Positions 44,859 through 53,359 of a stretch of 64,000 bases of DNA are shown in pieces; position 1 is the first letter of the stretch; each line of letters starts with the position of its first letter. The notes under the pieces were generated by a model that was not told where the DNA came from, searched no databases, and worked only from the letters and a program-made list of their open reading frames with translations. A program made the position numbers and the translations under genes. The DNA is taken from positions 5,456,001 to 5,520,000 of the forward strand of contig NZ_CP107799.1 in the NCBI RefSeq assembly GCF_041431135.1, given 5' to 3'. Source of the stretch: Streptomyces sp. NBC_00554. GTDB lineage: Bacteria; Actinomycetota; Actinomycetes; Streptomycetales; Streptomycetaceae.

Positions 44859-46310
44859 GTGCCCCGATCCTCCGCCGCCGCCCCCTTTGCCCTGGCCATC
44901 GCCCTGGCGCTCACCGCGTGCAGCGGCGGCGTGCAGGGCAAGCCCGGCGCCTCCGGCGTAAGCGACCCGTACTTCCCGAAGCTGGGCAACGGCGGCTACG
45001 ACGTCACGCACTACGACCTGACCCTCTCCTACGACCCGGGCACCAAGCGCCTGAAGGGGACCGCGGAGATCACGGCGAAGGCCACCCAGGACCTCAGCGC
45101 CTTCAACCTCGACCTGAAGGGCCTGGACGTCGACGAGGTCACCGTCGGAAGCGTCGGAAGCGTCGGAAGCGTCGGAAGCGTCGGAAGCGGGGGAGACCAG
45201 GCGGACGCCCGCTGGAACCGCGCGGGCCACGAGCTGACCGTGCGCCCGCACGACGACCTCGACCAGGGCGAGACCTTCCGCACGACGGTCCGCTACTCCG
45301 GCACCCCCGAGACACTCACCGACCCCGACGGCTCGGAGGAGGGCTGGCTGCGCACGGCCGACGGCGCCCTCGCCCTCGGCGAACCCACCGGCTCGATGAC
45401 CTGGTTCCCCGGCAACCACCACCCCTCCGACAAGGCGTCGTACGACATCAAGGTCACCGTCCCCGAGGGCCTGCAGGCCGTCTCCAACGGAGAGTTGAAG
45501 GACGAGACGACGCTGAACGGTCGCGCCACCTTCACCTGGCACTCCGCGGAACCGATGGCGAGCTATGTGGCGACGGTCGCGATCGGGACGTACGACATCA
45601 CCCGGACCGCGACGAAGAACGGCCTGCCCGTGATCGTCGCCGTCGACCCGACGCAGGCCGCGGCGAGCAAGAAGCCGCTCGCGAGCATCCCCGAGATCAT
45701 GGAGTGGGAGGAGTACAACTTCGGCCCGTACCCCTTCTCCTCGACGGGTGCGATCGTCGACCGCCAGGACGATGTGGACTACGCCCTGGAGACCCAGACC
45801 CGCCCGGTCTTCCCCGGCGCCCCCGACACCGAACTCCTCGTCCACGAACTGGCCCACCAGTGGTACGGCGACTCCGTCACGCCCAGGACCTGGCGGGACA
45901 TGTGGCTCAACGAGGGCTTCGCCACGTACGCGGAGTGGCTGTGGCAGGAGGACCACGACGGCGACACGGCCGAAGAGACCTTCAACTCCCTCTACCAGGG
46001 CGACTACTACGACGACCCGGACCTCGACGAGGCCCTCTGGTCCTTCCCGCCCGCCAAGCCCTCCAGCGCGGCACACATCTCCGACAGCCCCGTCTACGAA
46101 CGCGGCGCGATGGTCCTCCACAAGATCCGCCAGACCGTCGGCGACGACACCTTCTACGACATCCTCCAGGGCTGGGCCGCCGCCCACCGCCACGGCAACG
46201 CGGACACCGCCGACTTCACGGCGTACGTGGAGAAGTCAGCGCCGGACGCGGACTTCACCGAGATCTGGGAGGACTGGCTGTACGGGGAGGGGAAGCCGGC
46301 GAAGCCGTGA
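44859..46310 (+). CDS. Secreted M1-family metallopeptidase lipoprotein
   Basis: The GTG at 44859 gives 483 residues with a lipoprotein signal (FALAIALALTACSGG). The zinc site is HELAHQWYG (His329, His333) with Glu352 in LNEGFATYAEW, and GSMTWFPGNH resembles the exopeptidase loop. It is an aminopeptidase-N-like enzyme lacking the C-terminal domain. TAGGAT stands 8-13 bases before the start, as a -10 for a leaderless mRNA. A 9-bp repeat (45144-45188) inserts GSVGSVGSVGSV between strands of the N-terminal beta domain. Confidence 0.92.
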   Translation: MPRSSAAAPFALAIALALTACSGGVQGKPGASGVSDPYFPKLGNGGYDVTHYDLTLSYDPGTKRLKGTAEITAKATQDLSAFNLDLKGLDVDEVTVGSVGSVGSVGSVGSGGDQADARWNRAGHELTVRPHDDLDQGETFRTTVRYSGTPETLTDPDGSEEGWLRTADGALALGEPTGSMTWFPGNHHPSDKASYDIKVTVPEGLQAVSNGELKDETTLNGRATFTWHSAEPMASYVATVAIGTYDITRTATKNGLPVIVAVDPTQAAASKKPLASIPEIMEWEEYNFGPYPFSSTGAIVDRQDDVDYALETQTRPVFPGAPDTELLVHELAHQWYGDSVTPRTWRDMWLNEGFATYAEWLWQEDHDGDTAEETFNSLYQGDYYDDPDLDEALWSFPPAKPSSAAHISDSPVYERGAMVLHKIRQTVGDDTFYDILQGWAAAHRHGNADTADFTAYVEKSAPDADFTEIWEDWLYGEGKPAKP

Positions 46311-46317
46311 GCGCCGC

Positions 46318-47313
46318 TCAGGTCGACGTAGTGTGCCCGTCCAACTCGTCCAGCAGATAGGTCAGTCGGGGCAGCCACACGGCCTCCGTCGCGTCGGCCA
46401 GCTCCCGCCGGTTCCACCAGCGCCAGTTCAGGATCCCCTCCTCGGCGTGCATGGCGCTGACATCGGCGCCGGTGTCCGGCTCACGACGCGGCCCGCGAGC
46501 CACGTAGATGTGCTCGTGCTGGCGCACGGGGACTCCGGCCCGCGTGAAGTCGCGTTCCCATGTGCACAGCAGCGGCCCCAGGGTGAGGTCGGCCCACCCG
46601 GTCTCCTCGCGCACTTCCCGCAGGGCGCCCTCGCGCGGGCTCTCGCCTGGTTCGAGTCCGCCGCCGGGCAGGGCCCAGTGGACGCCCAACTCCTCGTTGT
46701 CGTGCCGGAAGAGGAAGACGGAGCCGTCGGGGTCGAGGACGGCGACGCGGGCCGCGCGGCGCGGTTTGCGCAGCGTCTTACGCAACACCGCGCAGGGCCG
46801 GTGGAGTTGCAGGTCCTCGCGCCGCCCGATGACCTCGTACCCGAGGGCGGTCCAGAAGGCGAGGCCCTTGGGATTGCTGTCGAGCACGGCAAGCCGCACG
46901 CCGACCCGCCCCGCACCCCGGAACCGCTCCTCGACGAGCCCCGCCAACTCCCGCCCGTACCCCCGGCGTTGCTCATTCGCATCCACGAGGAGCAGCCCGA
47001 TCCAGGGGTCGGGATCGGCCGGATCGGGATGCCGCGAGAGGGTGATCACGACCCCGACGAGCCGCCCTCCGACCCTGTCGCGGGCCAGCAGAACCTCCAC
47101 GTCCGGGTTCGCCAACTCCTCGTCCAGCGCGGCCGAGACCTGCTCCGCGCGGATGTCGTCGGGGTCGGGGAAGTCGCCGCTGAGGGCGTGGAAGTCACGG
47201 TTGGAGGCGTAGAGGGCGGTGAGTTCGGCGAGGAGGGCGCTGTCGGCCAGGGGTAGGGCCAGGGGTTCGAGGATCACGCGGGGCAGGCTATGGCGTGTAC
47301 GGCGGGTGGTCAT
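46318..47313 (-). CDS. GNAT acetyltransferase-Nudix hydrolase fusion
   Basis: The 331-residue protein joins a GNAT domain (about 1-180; acetyl-CoA loop DANEQRRGYGRELAGL) to a Nudix domain (about 185-331). The Nudix box GX5EX7REUXEEXGU is complete (GLEPGESPREGALREVREET). The GNAT half ends RREDLQLHRPCAVLRKTL. Substrates are unknown; a house-cleaning hydrolase tied to acetylation is a guess. It converges with the M1 peptidase, 7 bp apart. Confidence 0.9.
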   Translation of the reverse strand: MTTRRTRHSLPRVILEPLALPLADSALLAELTALYASNRDFHALSGDFPDPDDIRAEQVSAALDEELANPDVEVLLARDRVGGRLVGVVITLSRHPDPADPDPWIGLLLVDANEQRRGYGRELAGLVEERFRGAGRVGVRLAVLDSNPKGLAFWTALGYEVIGRREDLQLHRPCAVLRKTLRKPRRAARVAVLDPDGSVFLFRHDNEELGVHWALPGGGLEPGESPREGALREVREETGWADLTLGPLLCTWERDFTRAGVPVRQHEHIYVARGPRREPDTGADVSAMHAEEGILNWRWWNRRELADATEAVWLPRLTYLLDELDGHTTST

Positions 47314-47337
47314 GGGCGCCGGCGTCCGTTGCCCGCC

Positions 47338-47808
47338 TCAGTCGCCGGAGTACCCGAAGACCCCCAGGTGGGTCGGCTCGTCCCCGGTGTGCAGGATGAC
47401 GTACAGGCCGGTCCACCGCATGCGGCACTCGTCGATCAGGGTCTGCCCTCGGCGCGCCTCGTACGACCGCCGGATTTCGGCGAGCGCCTCCTCGAACTGC
47501 CCGCGCGTCGGACGGTCGGTCCCGAAGTGATGGGTGACGCGGTCGGGGGCGAGTGGCCGCAGAGTTCCGTAGTCCTCGATGTTGAGTTCTGACGGGGCGT
47601 CGGTCGTGTGGACAACGCGCTGGACGTCGAGAATCGAGTGAGTGCCTTCCTCGCCCATGAACTCCTCGTCGGCGTACAGCTCCTCAAGGCTCCCGAACGT
47701 CTCGCCGTCGCCGTATTCCTCCTGGAAGACCTGCGCGTGCAGGCTCTCCAAGGCTGCCTCGACACTGCCGTCGTACGGGATGACGTACTCCCAGCCACTC
47801 GCGCCCAT
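47338..47808 (-). CDS. Conserved hypothetical protein (156 residues)
   Basis: The acidic, soluble protein starts MGASGWEYVIPYDGSVEAAL. It has a C-terminal LYVILHTGDEPTHLGVFGYSGD block. I recognise the general type as recurring in Streptomyces but cannot name a function. No signal peptide or membrane segment is visible. It is adjacent to, and on the same strand as, the GNAT-Nudix gene. Confidence 0.78.
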   Translation of the reverse strand: MGASGWEYVIPYDGSVEAALESLHAQVFQEEYGDGETFGSLEELYADEEFMGEEGTHSILDVQRVVHTTDAPSELNIEDYGTLRPLAPDRVTHHFGTDRPTRGQFEEALAEIRRSYEARRGQTLIDECRMRWTGLYVILHTGDEPTHLGVFGYSGD

Positions 47809-47904
47809 AGCGCCACCCTCCCCCTGTTGAGAACGGCGTCACCCTAGGGGAAGGGTCTGACAACGGCTTCGCCCTGACCGTCAGCGTGCATGAATCGATC
47901 CGTA

Positions 47905-48201
47905 CTATGCGATCTCGTCGTCGTAGGCGGGCTCCGGCAGGCGCGTACCACGGCTCTTCGCGACGCGGTGTACGTCGGTCAGGGACTCGCGCATCCGCGC
48001 GAGCAGGAAGCGGAGTTGGGCGGGAGTGGCTTTGTCGTCGGCGAGCATGTCGGCCGCGTGGTCGAGGAGATCGCTTGCCATGCCGAGCTGGACGCTTTCG
48101 ATGTTGTCCGCGACGCGGGTGAGGTAGCCGGTGCCGTCCGCGACGCGGGTGAGGTAGCCGGTGCCGTCCGCGAGAAGGTAGGCGGGCTTCCTGGAGCACA
48201 T
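47905..48201 (-). CDS. Small hypothetical protein with duplicated 10-residue segment
   Basis: The conserved-looking part is VADNIESVQLGMASDLLDHA with LRFLLARMRESLTDVHRVAK, about 75 helical residues. Upstream the 30-bp tandem repeat encodes DGTGYLTRVA twice. The start is unclear: the ATG at 48201 lies within the reverse complement of a foreign gene scrap (48182-48346), so the original 5' end was probably replaced. Function unknown. Confidence 0.5.
   Translation of the reverse strand: MCSRKPAYLLADGTGYLTRVADGTGYLTRVADNIESVQLGMASDLLDHAADMLADDKATPAQLRFLLARMRESLTDVHRVAKSRGTRLPEPAYDDEIA
48112..48171. repeat. Exact 30-bp tandem duplication
   Basis: Two perfect copies stand head to tail (48112-48141 and 48142-48171), beginning gacgcgggtgaggtagccgg. 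They end ten bases before the junction with a gene fragment, consistent with a recent rearrangement. Confidence 0.92.
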
Positions 48202-48346
48202 TCCCGAGATCGAGTTCAAGTACGACGGCTCGGTGGAGCGCACCGCGCAGATCATCGCTGAGGCGGGCTTCGAGGTGGACTGGAAGCTCTGGGAGCGGGA
48301 CTACGGCAAGTGCGGGCCATGCAGTCCGGGGGCGAACTGCCACTGA
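48182..48346 (+). pseudogene. C-terminal scrap of an unidentified gene
   Basis: From just after a TAG at 48179 the plus strand encodes AGFLEHIPEIEFKYDGSVER, TAQIIAEAGFEVDWKLWERD and YGKCGPCSPGANCH, then TGA. Composition and helical pattern look like real protein, but there is no start codon or ribosome site and the 5' part is absent. The ending with three Cys is distinctive; I do not recognise the family. Confidence 0.5.
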
Positions 48347-48504
48347 TACGAAACGGTCGGGCCCGGGGGCGTCACGAACGCTCACGGGCTCCTTCGCGTG
48401 CGTATTCGGAGCGAGGTGGTGTCATTCGGCCGTGTGCGGGAGGAAGCGCCGATACGGTGTCCAGCTCAACGGACACCGGTCACTCCGCCCTCCCGAGGAG
48501 CCTC

Positions 48505-49179
48505 ATGCCCCACGCGCCCATGACACCGGCCGAATACTGGGACAAGTACAAGCCCTACAAGGGTGAGGGCGCCCAACCGGCACCGCAGGCCGACCGGTTC
48601 GACTGGACGCAGTACCCCGGGTACGGGCCCGGGGCCGAAGTTCTCGGTCATCCCCGCCGCGCGCTGGAGCTCGGGCCGGCGGAGGGCAAGGAGGCAGCCC
48701 ACCTGGCCTGCCAGGGCGTTGAGGTGACCGGCGTCGACTTCTCCCCTGTCCAGACCGAACGTGCCCGCGCCTGGTGGAAGGACACTCCTAGGTTGTCCTT
48801 CGTCCAGGGCGAGGCTTGCTCCTACCTCTCGGCGACCCCTGCGGAGTACGACGCGGTCTATTCGGTTTGGGGAGCTGTGTGGTTCACAGATCCCGAGGAC
48901 CTGTTTCCGTGCGTCTTCAAGCGACTGGCCCCCGGCGGAGTCTTCGCGTTCTCGCAGGCCGAACCAGTCGTCGGCTCCTACGGTCCTCAGCGGATGCGGG
49001 GCAAGTGGCTCGAAGGCCGGGAGCGCGAGCTGACGGTACTGCGCTGGCAGTACACCCCCGAGATGTGGGCGGACACCCTCAAGCGGCACGGCTTCACCGA
49101 CATCGACGCCCACGTCCTGAAGGCCCCGGAACCAGGAAACCTGGGCACGCTCATGGTGCGTGGCCATGTCCCGGCATAG
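48505..49179 (+). CDS. Class I SAM-dependent methyltransferase
   Basis: GAGGAG (48495-48500) precedes the ATG at 48505, which fixes the start (224 residues). Motif I is ALELGPAEGKEAAHLA, motif II VEVTGVDFSPVQ, and the post-II region DAVYSVWGAVWF. It resembles small-molecule methyltransferases of the methyltransf_11/25 type. Target unknown; the neighbours give no hint. Confidence 0.9.
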   Translation: MPHAPMTPAEYWDKYKPYKGEGAQPAPQADRFDWTQYPGYGPGAEVLGHPRRALELGPAEGKEAAHLACQGVEVTGVDFSPVQTERARAWWKDTPRLSFVQGEACSYLSATPAEYDAVYSVWGAVWFTDPEDLFPCVFKRLAPGGVFAFSQAEPVVGSYGPQRMRGKWLEGRERELTVLRWQYTPEMWADTLKRHGFTDIDAHVLKAPEPGNLGTLMVRGHVPA

Positions 49180-49278
49180 GGCGGTCCGCAGACTCGTGGG
49201 CCTCGTCGGAGTGCCGGCACGCGCCAGAGCCCCCGGCGGATGCCGGGGGCTCAGCAACTCGCAACACGCAGCCGGAAC

Positions 49279-49854
49279 TTAGACGTTCACGCCGAAGTCC
49301 TGGGCGATGCCCACCAGGCCCGACGCGTAGCCCTGGCCGACCGCGCGGAACTTCCACTCGGCGCCGTTGCGGTAGAGCTCGCCGAAGACCATGGCGGTCT
49401 CGGTGGCGGCGTCCTCCGACAGGTCGTAGCGGGCGATTTCGGCGCCGCCGGCCTGGTTGACGATGCGGATGTAGGCGTTGCGGACCTGGCCGAAGTTCTG
49501 CGAGCGGGTCTCCGCGTCGTAGATCGAGACCGGGAAGACGATCTTGTCGATGTCGGCGGGGAGGCCCGCCAGGTTGACGTTGATCGCCTCGTCGTCGCCC
49601 GCGCCCTCGCCCGTGCGGTTGTCGCCGGTGTGGACGATGGTCTGGTCCGGGGTCTGCTTGTTGTTGAAGAAGATGAAGTGGGCGTCCGAGTAGACCTTGC
49701 CCTCGGGGTTGACCGCGATCGCCGAGGCGTCGAGGTCGAAGTCGGTGCCCGTGGTGGAGCGGACGTCCCAGCCGAGGCCCACGGTGACGGCGGTCAGGCC
49801 CGGAGCCTCCTTGGTGAGCGAGACGTTGCCACCCTTGGACAGGCTTACAGCCAT
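49279..49854 (-). CDS. TerD-family (tellurium-resistance/stress) protein
   Basis: The 191-residue protein is a calcium-binding TerD domain: MAVSLSKGGNVSLTKEAPGL at the start, DFDLDASAIAV and GDDEAINVNL at the metal sites, and YRNGAEWKFRAVGQGYASGL at the end. In Streptomyces several TerD paralogs affect calcium response and differentiation. No other ter gene is adjacent, so it stands alone. Confidence 0.93.
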   Translation of the reverse strand: MAVSLSKGGNVSLTKEAPGLTAVTVGLGWDVRSTTGTDFDLDASAIAVNPEGKVYSDAHFIFFNNKQTPDQTIVHTGDNRTGEGAGDDEAINVNLAGLPADIDKIVFPVSIYDAETRSQNFGQVRNAYIRIVNQAGGAEIARYDLSEDAATETAMVFGELYRNGAEWKFRAVGQGYASGLVGIAQDFGVNV

Positions 49855-50056
49855 TGTTGGGAGTCCCTTCCCTCGTTGCGTACGTGCACAGTGCTCGTAC
49901 GTTTGGGCTTCGTACGGGCACGAAGCTACAGCTACCTCTTAGAACGCCACGAGGGGTACCGAAGGTTCCTGCCCTCTTTACTTTCTTTACCTAGGAGACG
50001 AGGAGCCGCTGAAAAGCGGGTGACGTGGACCGGACATCCGAGCGACCATGTACCTC

Positions 50057-50485
50057 ATGTCCGGTCCTTACGTCATTCGCGGCTCCGTCTCCCTCCCCGA
50101 GGCCGAGCTCATGTGGCGTTTCTCGCGCTCCGGCGGGCCCGGCGGCCAGCACGTGAACACGAGCGACACACAGGTGGAGCTCGGGTTCGATCTCGCGAAG
50201 ACCAACGCGCTGCCGCCCGTCTGGAAGGAGCGCGCCCTCGACAGGCTCTCCGGGCGGCTCGTCGACGGGGTCATCAGCGTCCGCGCCTCCGAGCACCGCT
50301 CGCAGTGGCGCAACCGTGAGACCGCCGCCGTGCGGCTGGCCTCACTCCTCGCCGAGGCGTCCGCGCCCCCGCCCAAGCCCCGCAGGGCCACCCGTATCCC
50401 ACGGGGGATCAACGAACGCCGCCTCCGCGAGAAGAAGCAGCGCTCCGACACCAAGCGCGGCCGCAACGGGCGGGACTGGGGTTAG
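50057..50485 (+). CDS. arfB: Ribosome-rescue peptidyl-tRNA hydrolase ArfB
   Basis: ArfB frees ribosomes stalled at the end of broken mRNA. The 142-residue protein (ATG 50057; 50048 is also possible) has the catalytic GGQ in SGGPGGQHVNTSDTQVEL and the basic tail RINERRLREKK-type (NERRLREKKQRSDTKRGR) that enters the mRNA channel. The size fits the ICT1/YaeJ family, not full-length release factors. Confidence 0.92.
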   Translation: MSGPYVIRGSVSLPEAELMWRFSRSGGPGGQHVNTSDTQVELGFDLAKTNALPPVWKERALDRLSGRLVDGVISVRASEHRSQWRNRETAAVRLASLLAEASAPPPKPRRATRIPRGINERRLREKKQRSDTKRGRNGRDWG

Positions 50486-50501
50486 AGCCCCCCGCCGGCT
50501 C

Positions 50502-50529
50502 AGCCGATAGCCGATAGCCGATAGCCGAC
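50502..50529. repeat. Four 7-bp tandem repeats
   Basis: The unit agccgat occurs three times, then agccgac, between convergent arfB and flavin reductase genes. Simple slippage array; no role is evident. Confidence 0.9.
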
Positions 50530-50543
50530 AACCGGCAGGCGTC

Positions 50544-51119
50544 TCAGCCCAACTGCCGGTACCTGCCCTTGAAGTACGTCAACGGACCCCCGTCCCCGCT
50601 CGGCAGCCCCGCCGTCAGTACGCGGCCGATGACGAGGGTGTGGTCCCCGGCGGGCACCCGCTGCTCCGTACGGACCTCCAGGGTCGCCAGGGAGCCGCGC
50701 ACCAGGAGTGCGCCGGACGCCTCTCCGCGTACGTACGGGATGTCCTCGAAGAGGAGGCGGTCGCTGATGCGGCCCTTCATGGCGAAGCGGCCCGCGATGT
50801 GGCGCTGGCTCTCGGAGAGTACGGAGACGGCCCACAGGGGCTGTTCGGCGAGCAGGTCGTCCATGCGGGAGCCGTCGCGCAGGCTGACCATCACCAGGGG
50901 CGGGTCGAGGGAGACGGACATGAAGGCCGTCGCCGTCATGCCGATGTCCTCGCCGCCCGGTCCGTCCGGGTCGAGCGCAGGCTCGTGCGCGGTCACCAGG
51001 ACCACGCCCGCGGCCAGCCGGGACATGGCGGCGCGGAACTCGTCGTTGCTCACCCCCTCAGCATGCACGGGTGAGGTGGGCGGAGTGGCAGGGGGAGCGG
51101 GAGGGGGAGTGTTGAGCAC
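50544..51119 (-). CDS. Flavin reductase-like FMN-binding protein
   Basis: The 191-residue protein has the flavin_reduct domain of two-component monooxygenase partners: RLAAGVVLVTA, TATAFMSVSLDPPLVMVSL and GDHTLVIGRVLTAG. It would supply reduced FMN or FAD to an oxygenase, but none is nearby. The N-terminal 20 residues are Pro/Thr-rich. Confidence 0.9.
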   Translation of the reverse strand: MLNTPPPAPPATPPTSPVHAEGVSNDEFRAAMSRLAAGVVLVTAHEPALDPDGPGGEDIGMTATAFMSVSLDPPLVMVSLRDGSRMDDLLAEQPLWAVSVLSESQRHIAGRFAMKGRISDRLLFEDIPYVRGEASGALLVRGSLATLEVRTEQRVPAGDHTLVIGRVLTAGLPSGDGGPLTYFKGRYRQLG

Positions 51120-51323
51120 GCCGAAACGCTAGTCTCCGGTGCCGGGGCCGCACATCGGTCCCCGGCCCGAACCGGGTCCTAGGACCGGCGACCTAGCGAA
51201 TGCGTACCGGCCGCGTACCCGCATCGGACACAATCGCTCACAGTGCTTGCACAGCTCCCTAATATGCGCTCAATAGGCGCACGGAGAAACTGCAGAAACC
51301 CCACTCAATTGTTCACGTTACGC

Positions 51324-51339
51324 TGTGACTTGAGTCACA
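51324..51339. promoter_or_regulatory. Perfect CRP-type palindrome upstream of cdgB
   Basis: TGTGACTTGAGTCACA fits TGTGA-N6-TCACA exactly and the Streptomyces Crp motif GTG-N6-GNCAC. It is 157 bp above the cdgB start, in the 376-bp gap after the flavin reductase gene. It suggests cAMP-receptor control of c-di-GMP synthesis. A BldD box was considered but its half-sites are one base too close. Confidence 0.7.
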
Positions 51340-51495
51340 GGAGCCATATTTTGTTGACCCTGTGTACCGAGTGAGCAGCGCGCTGTGATTCAGTGACTGG
51401 GAAGCTACGCAAGAAGCTACCAACCGGTAGACGAAGAGAACCAGGTACGCCGAAGAGAACCCTGGAGTTGCTGCGAGGTCTCGAGGGGAGGGCGA

Positions 51496-53229
51496 ATGGA
51501 GACCGAGTCGGAGCCCTACGTCCGTCTTGCGACCCTGCGGCAGCTGCACACGGTGATGGCGGACATGAACACCGCCCGGAGCCTCGCGGACACGCTGCAG
51601 ACCGTCGCCGACGGAGTGGTCACCGGCCTCGGCTACGAGCTTGCCTGTGTCAACCTCGTACGCCCGGACGGCGACCTCGTGGTCGCCGCGCTCGCCGGCA
51701 ACTCCGCCGCCGAGGCCCTCATCACCGGCCGCGTCGGCTCCCGCGCCTCCTGGGACCGCCGACTGAACATGGGCGAGGCCTGGGGCGACCTGCGGTTCAT
51801 ACCGCACACCGAGGGCTGGGTCCTCGACGACGACGACGTACCGCAGTGGTACACCGACGGTCCCGCGCCCCGCTTCGAGGACGAGTGGCACCCCGCCGAC
51901 CGTCTCTTCGCGCCGATGTACACGCCCGGCGTCTCCGGCAGCAGCAGCTGCGGCGAACTGATCGGCGTCCTGTCCGTGGACAAGCCGCGCAACGGGCGAC
52001 GGCCCGGCGCGTGGGGGCGCGAGGCGCTCCAGATGTACGCGTTCCAGGGCGCCATCGCCATTAGCAACGCGCGTCTACGAGCGAATATGCAGCGTGCACT
52101 TGTCCGGCTGGAGCGCGAACAGCAGGCGCTGCGGGCGAGCGAGGAGAGTTTCCGGCAGGCCTTCGAGTACGCCCCCTCCGGCATGGCCATCGCCGAGATG
52201 GGCGGCGACCAGCACGGGCGGATCCTCCGCACCAACGACGCGCTCTGCCGCCTGCTCCTGCGTCCCGCCTCCGCGATGCGCCGCTACTCCTTCTCCGACC
52301 TCGTCCACCCCGAGGACATCGGCACGCTGCTGCGGACCTCGGCGGAGGGCGGTCGCGCGGAGCTGAGACTCTGCCGCCGCGACAACACCTACGTCTGGGT
52401 GTCCCTGCGCAACTCCGTCGTCGCCGACGCCGCCGACGGCCCCCGGTTTCTGCTCACGCATGTCGAGGACATAGAGGAACGCAAGCGCCGCGAGGTCCAG
52501 CTCGCCCACCGCGCCTCCCACGACTCCCTCACCGGCCTGCCGAACTCCGCCGAGCTGCGCTCCCGGCTCAGCTCCCGCCTCTGTCAGCGCCCGCAGGCCC
52601 TCCCGCCGGGCGCGATCGAGTCGCTGGACGCGGCGTACGGGCACGGGCAGCAGCAGTACGCGGAGCTGCCGGGAGGGGAGCACGGCTCGTACGACGGGAA
52701 CGGGAACGGTGGCCAGGGTGGCTACGACGGGAACGGGCACAGCTTCGACCCGTGGCCCAGTTCCGAGGCGTACGACGCCTTCGACCACCATGTGCACACC
52801 ATCGCGCCCGAGGGCGAGACGGACGACGGCACCAAGGGGCTCGCGGTCCTCTTCTGCGACCTCGACGGCTTCAAGTCGATCAACGACCGGTTCGGGCACA
52901 ACGCGGGTGACGAGGTTCTCATCGAGGTCGCGCGCCGGCTGACCAACGTCGTCCGGGACGGCGACACGGTCGCCCGGCTCGGCGGCGACGAGTTCGTGGT
53001 GCTCGCCGACGGGCTCGGCCGGGCCGACGCGCAGGACCTCGCCGTACGGCTGCGGAACGCGATCATCCCGCCCATCAGGGTCGACGGCAGGGCCGTCCGG
53101 GTGGGCGCCAGCTTCGGCATCGGGTGGGCACACTGCGGCATGACGGCGGACGAGGTGCTGAAGTCCGCTGACGAGCGGATGTACATCGAGAAACGGTCTC
53201 GTCCCAAAGCACATCGGCGGGCCGGATAA
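51496..53229 (+). CDS. cdgB: Diguanylate cyclase CdgB (GAF-PAS-GGDEF)
   Basis: CdgB makes c-di-GMP, which in Streptomyces loads BldD and delays sporulation. The 577-residue protein has a GAF domain (about 20-195), a PAS/PAC domain (about 215-335) and a GGDEF domain. The active site RLGGDEF is at 496-500 and the inhibitory I-site RDGD lies five residues before it. A Gly/Asn-rich insert (about 363-445: GNGNGGQGGYDGNG) splits the GGDEF domain before its first core strand. The ATG is preceded by GAGGGGAGGGCGA. Confidence 0.94.
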   Translation: METESEPYVRLATLRQLHTVMADMNTARSLADTLQTVADGVVTGLGYELACVNLVRPDGDLVVAALAGNSAAEALITGRVGSRASWDRRLNMGEAWGDLRFIPHTEGWVLDDDDVPQWYTDGPAPRFEDEWHPADRLFAPMYTPGVSGSSSCGELIGVLSVDKPRNGRRPGAWGREALQMYAFQGAIAISNARLRANMQRALVRLEREQQALRASEESFRQAFEYAPSGMAIAEMGGDQHGRILRTNDALCRLLLRPASAMRRYSFSDLVHPEDIGTLLRTSAEGGRAELRLCRRDNTYVWVSLRNSVVADAADGPRFLLTHVEDIEERKRREVQLAHRASHDSLTGLPNSAELRSRLSSRLCQRPQALPPGAIESLDAAYGHGQQQYAELPGGEHGSYDGNGNGGQGGYDGNGHSFDPWPSSEAYDAFDHHVHTIAPEGETDDGTKGLAVLFCDLDGFKSINDRFGHNAGDEVLIEVARRLTNVVRDGDTVARLGGDEFVVLADGLGRADAQDLAVRLRNAIIPPIRVDGRAVRVGASFGIGWAHCGMTADEVLKSADERMYIEKRSRPKAHRRAG

Positions 53230-53359
53230 GTCGCAGGTCAGTGGGTCGAAGCGGTGAGGACACCCGTTTGGCCCAGCGAGACCGGGTAGGCTCGCCATTC
53301 ATCCATGCAGTGAATCTGCACCGTCCGCAGCTGTACCGCACCCGCTAGGAGACCAAGGG

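Noticed and set aside
51324..51339. BldD box upstream of cdgB
   Set aside because: The half-sites TGAC and GTCA are separated by four bases, not the five of the BldD consensus; the CRP pattern fits better.
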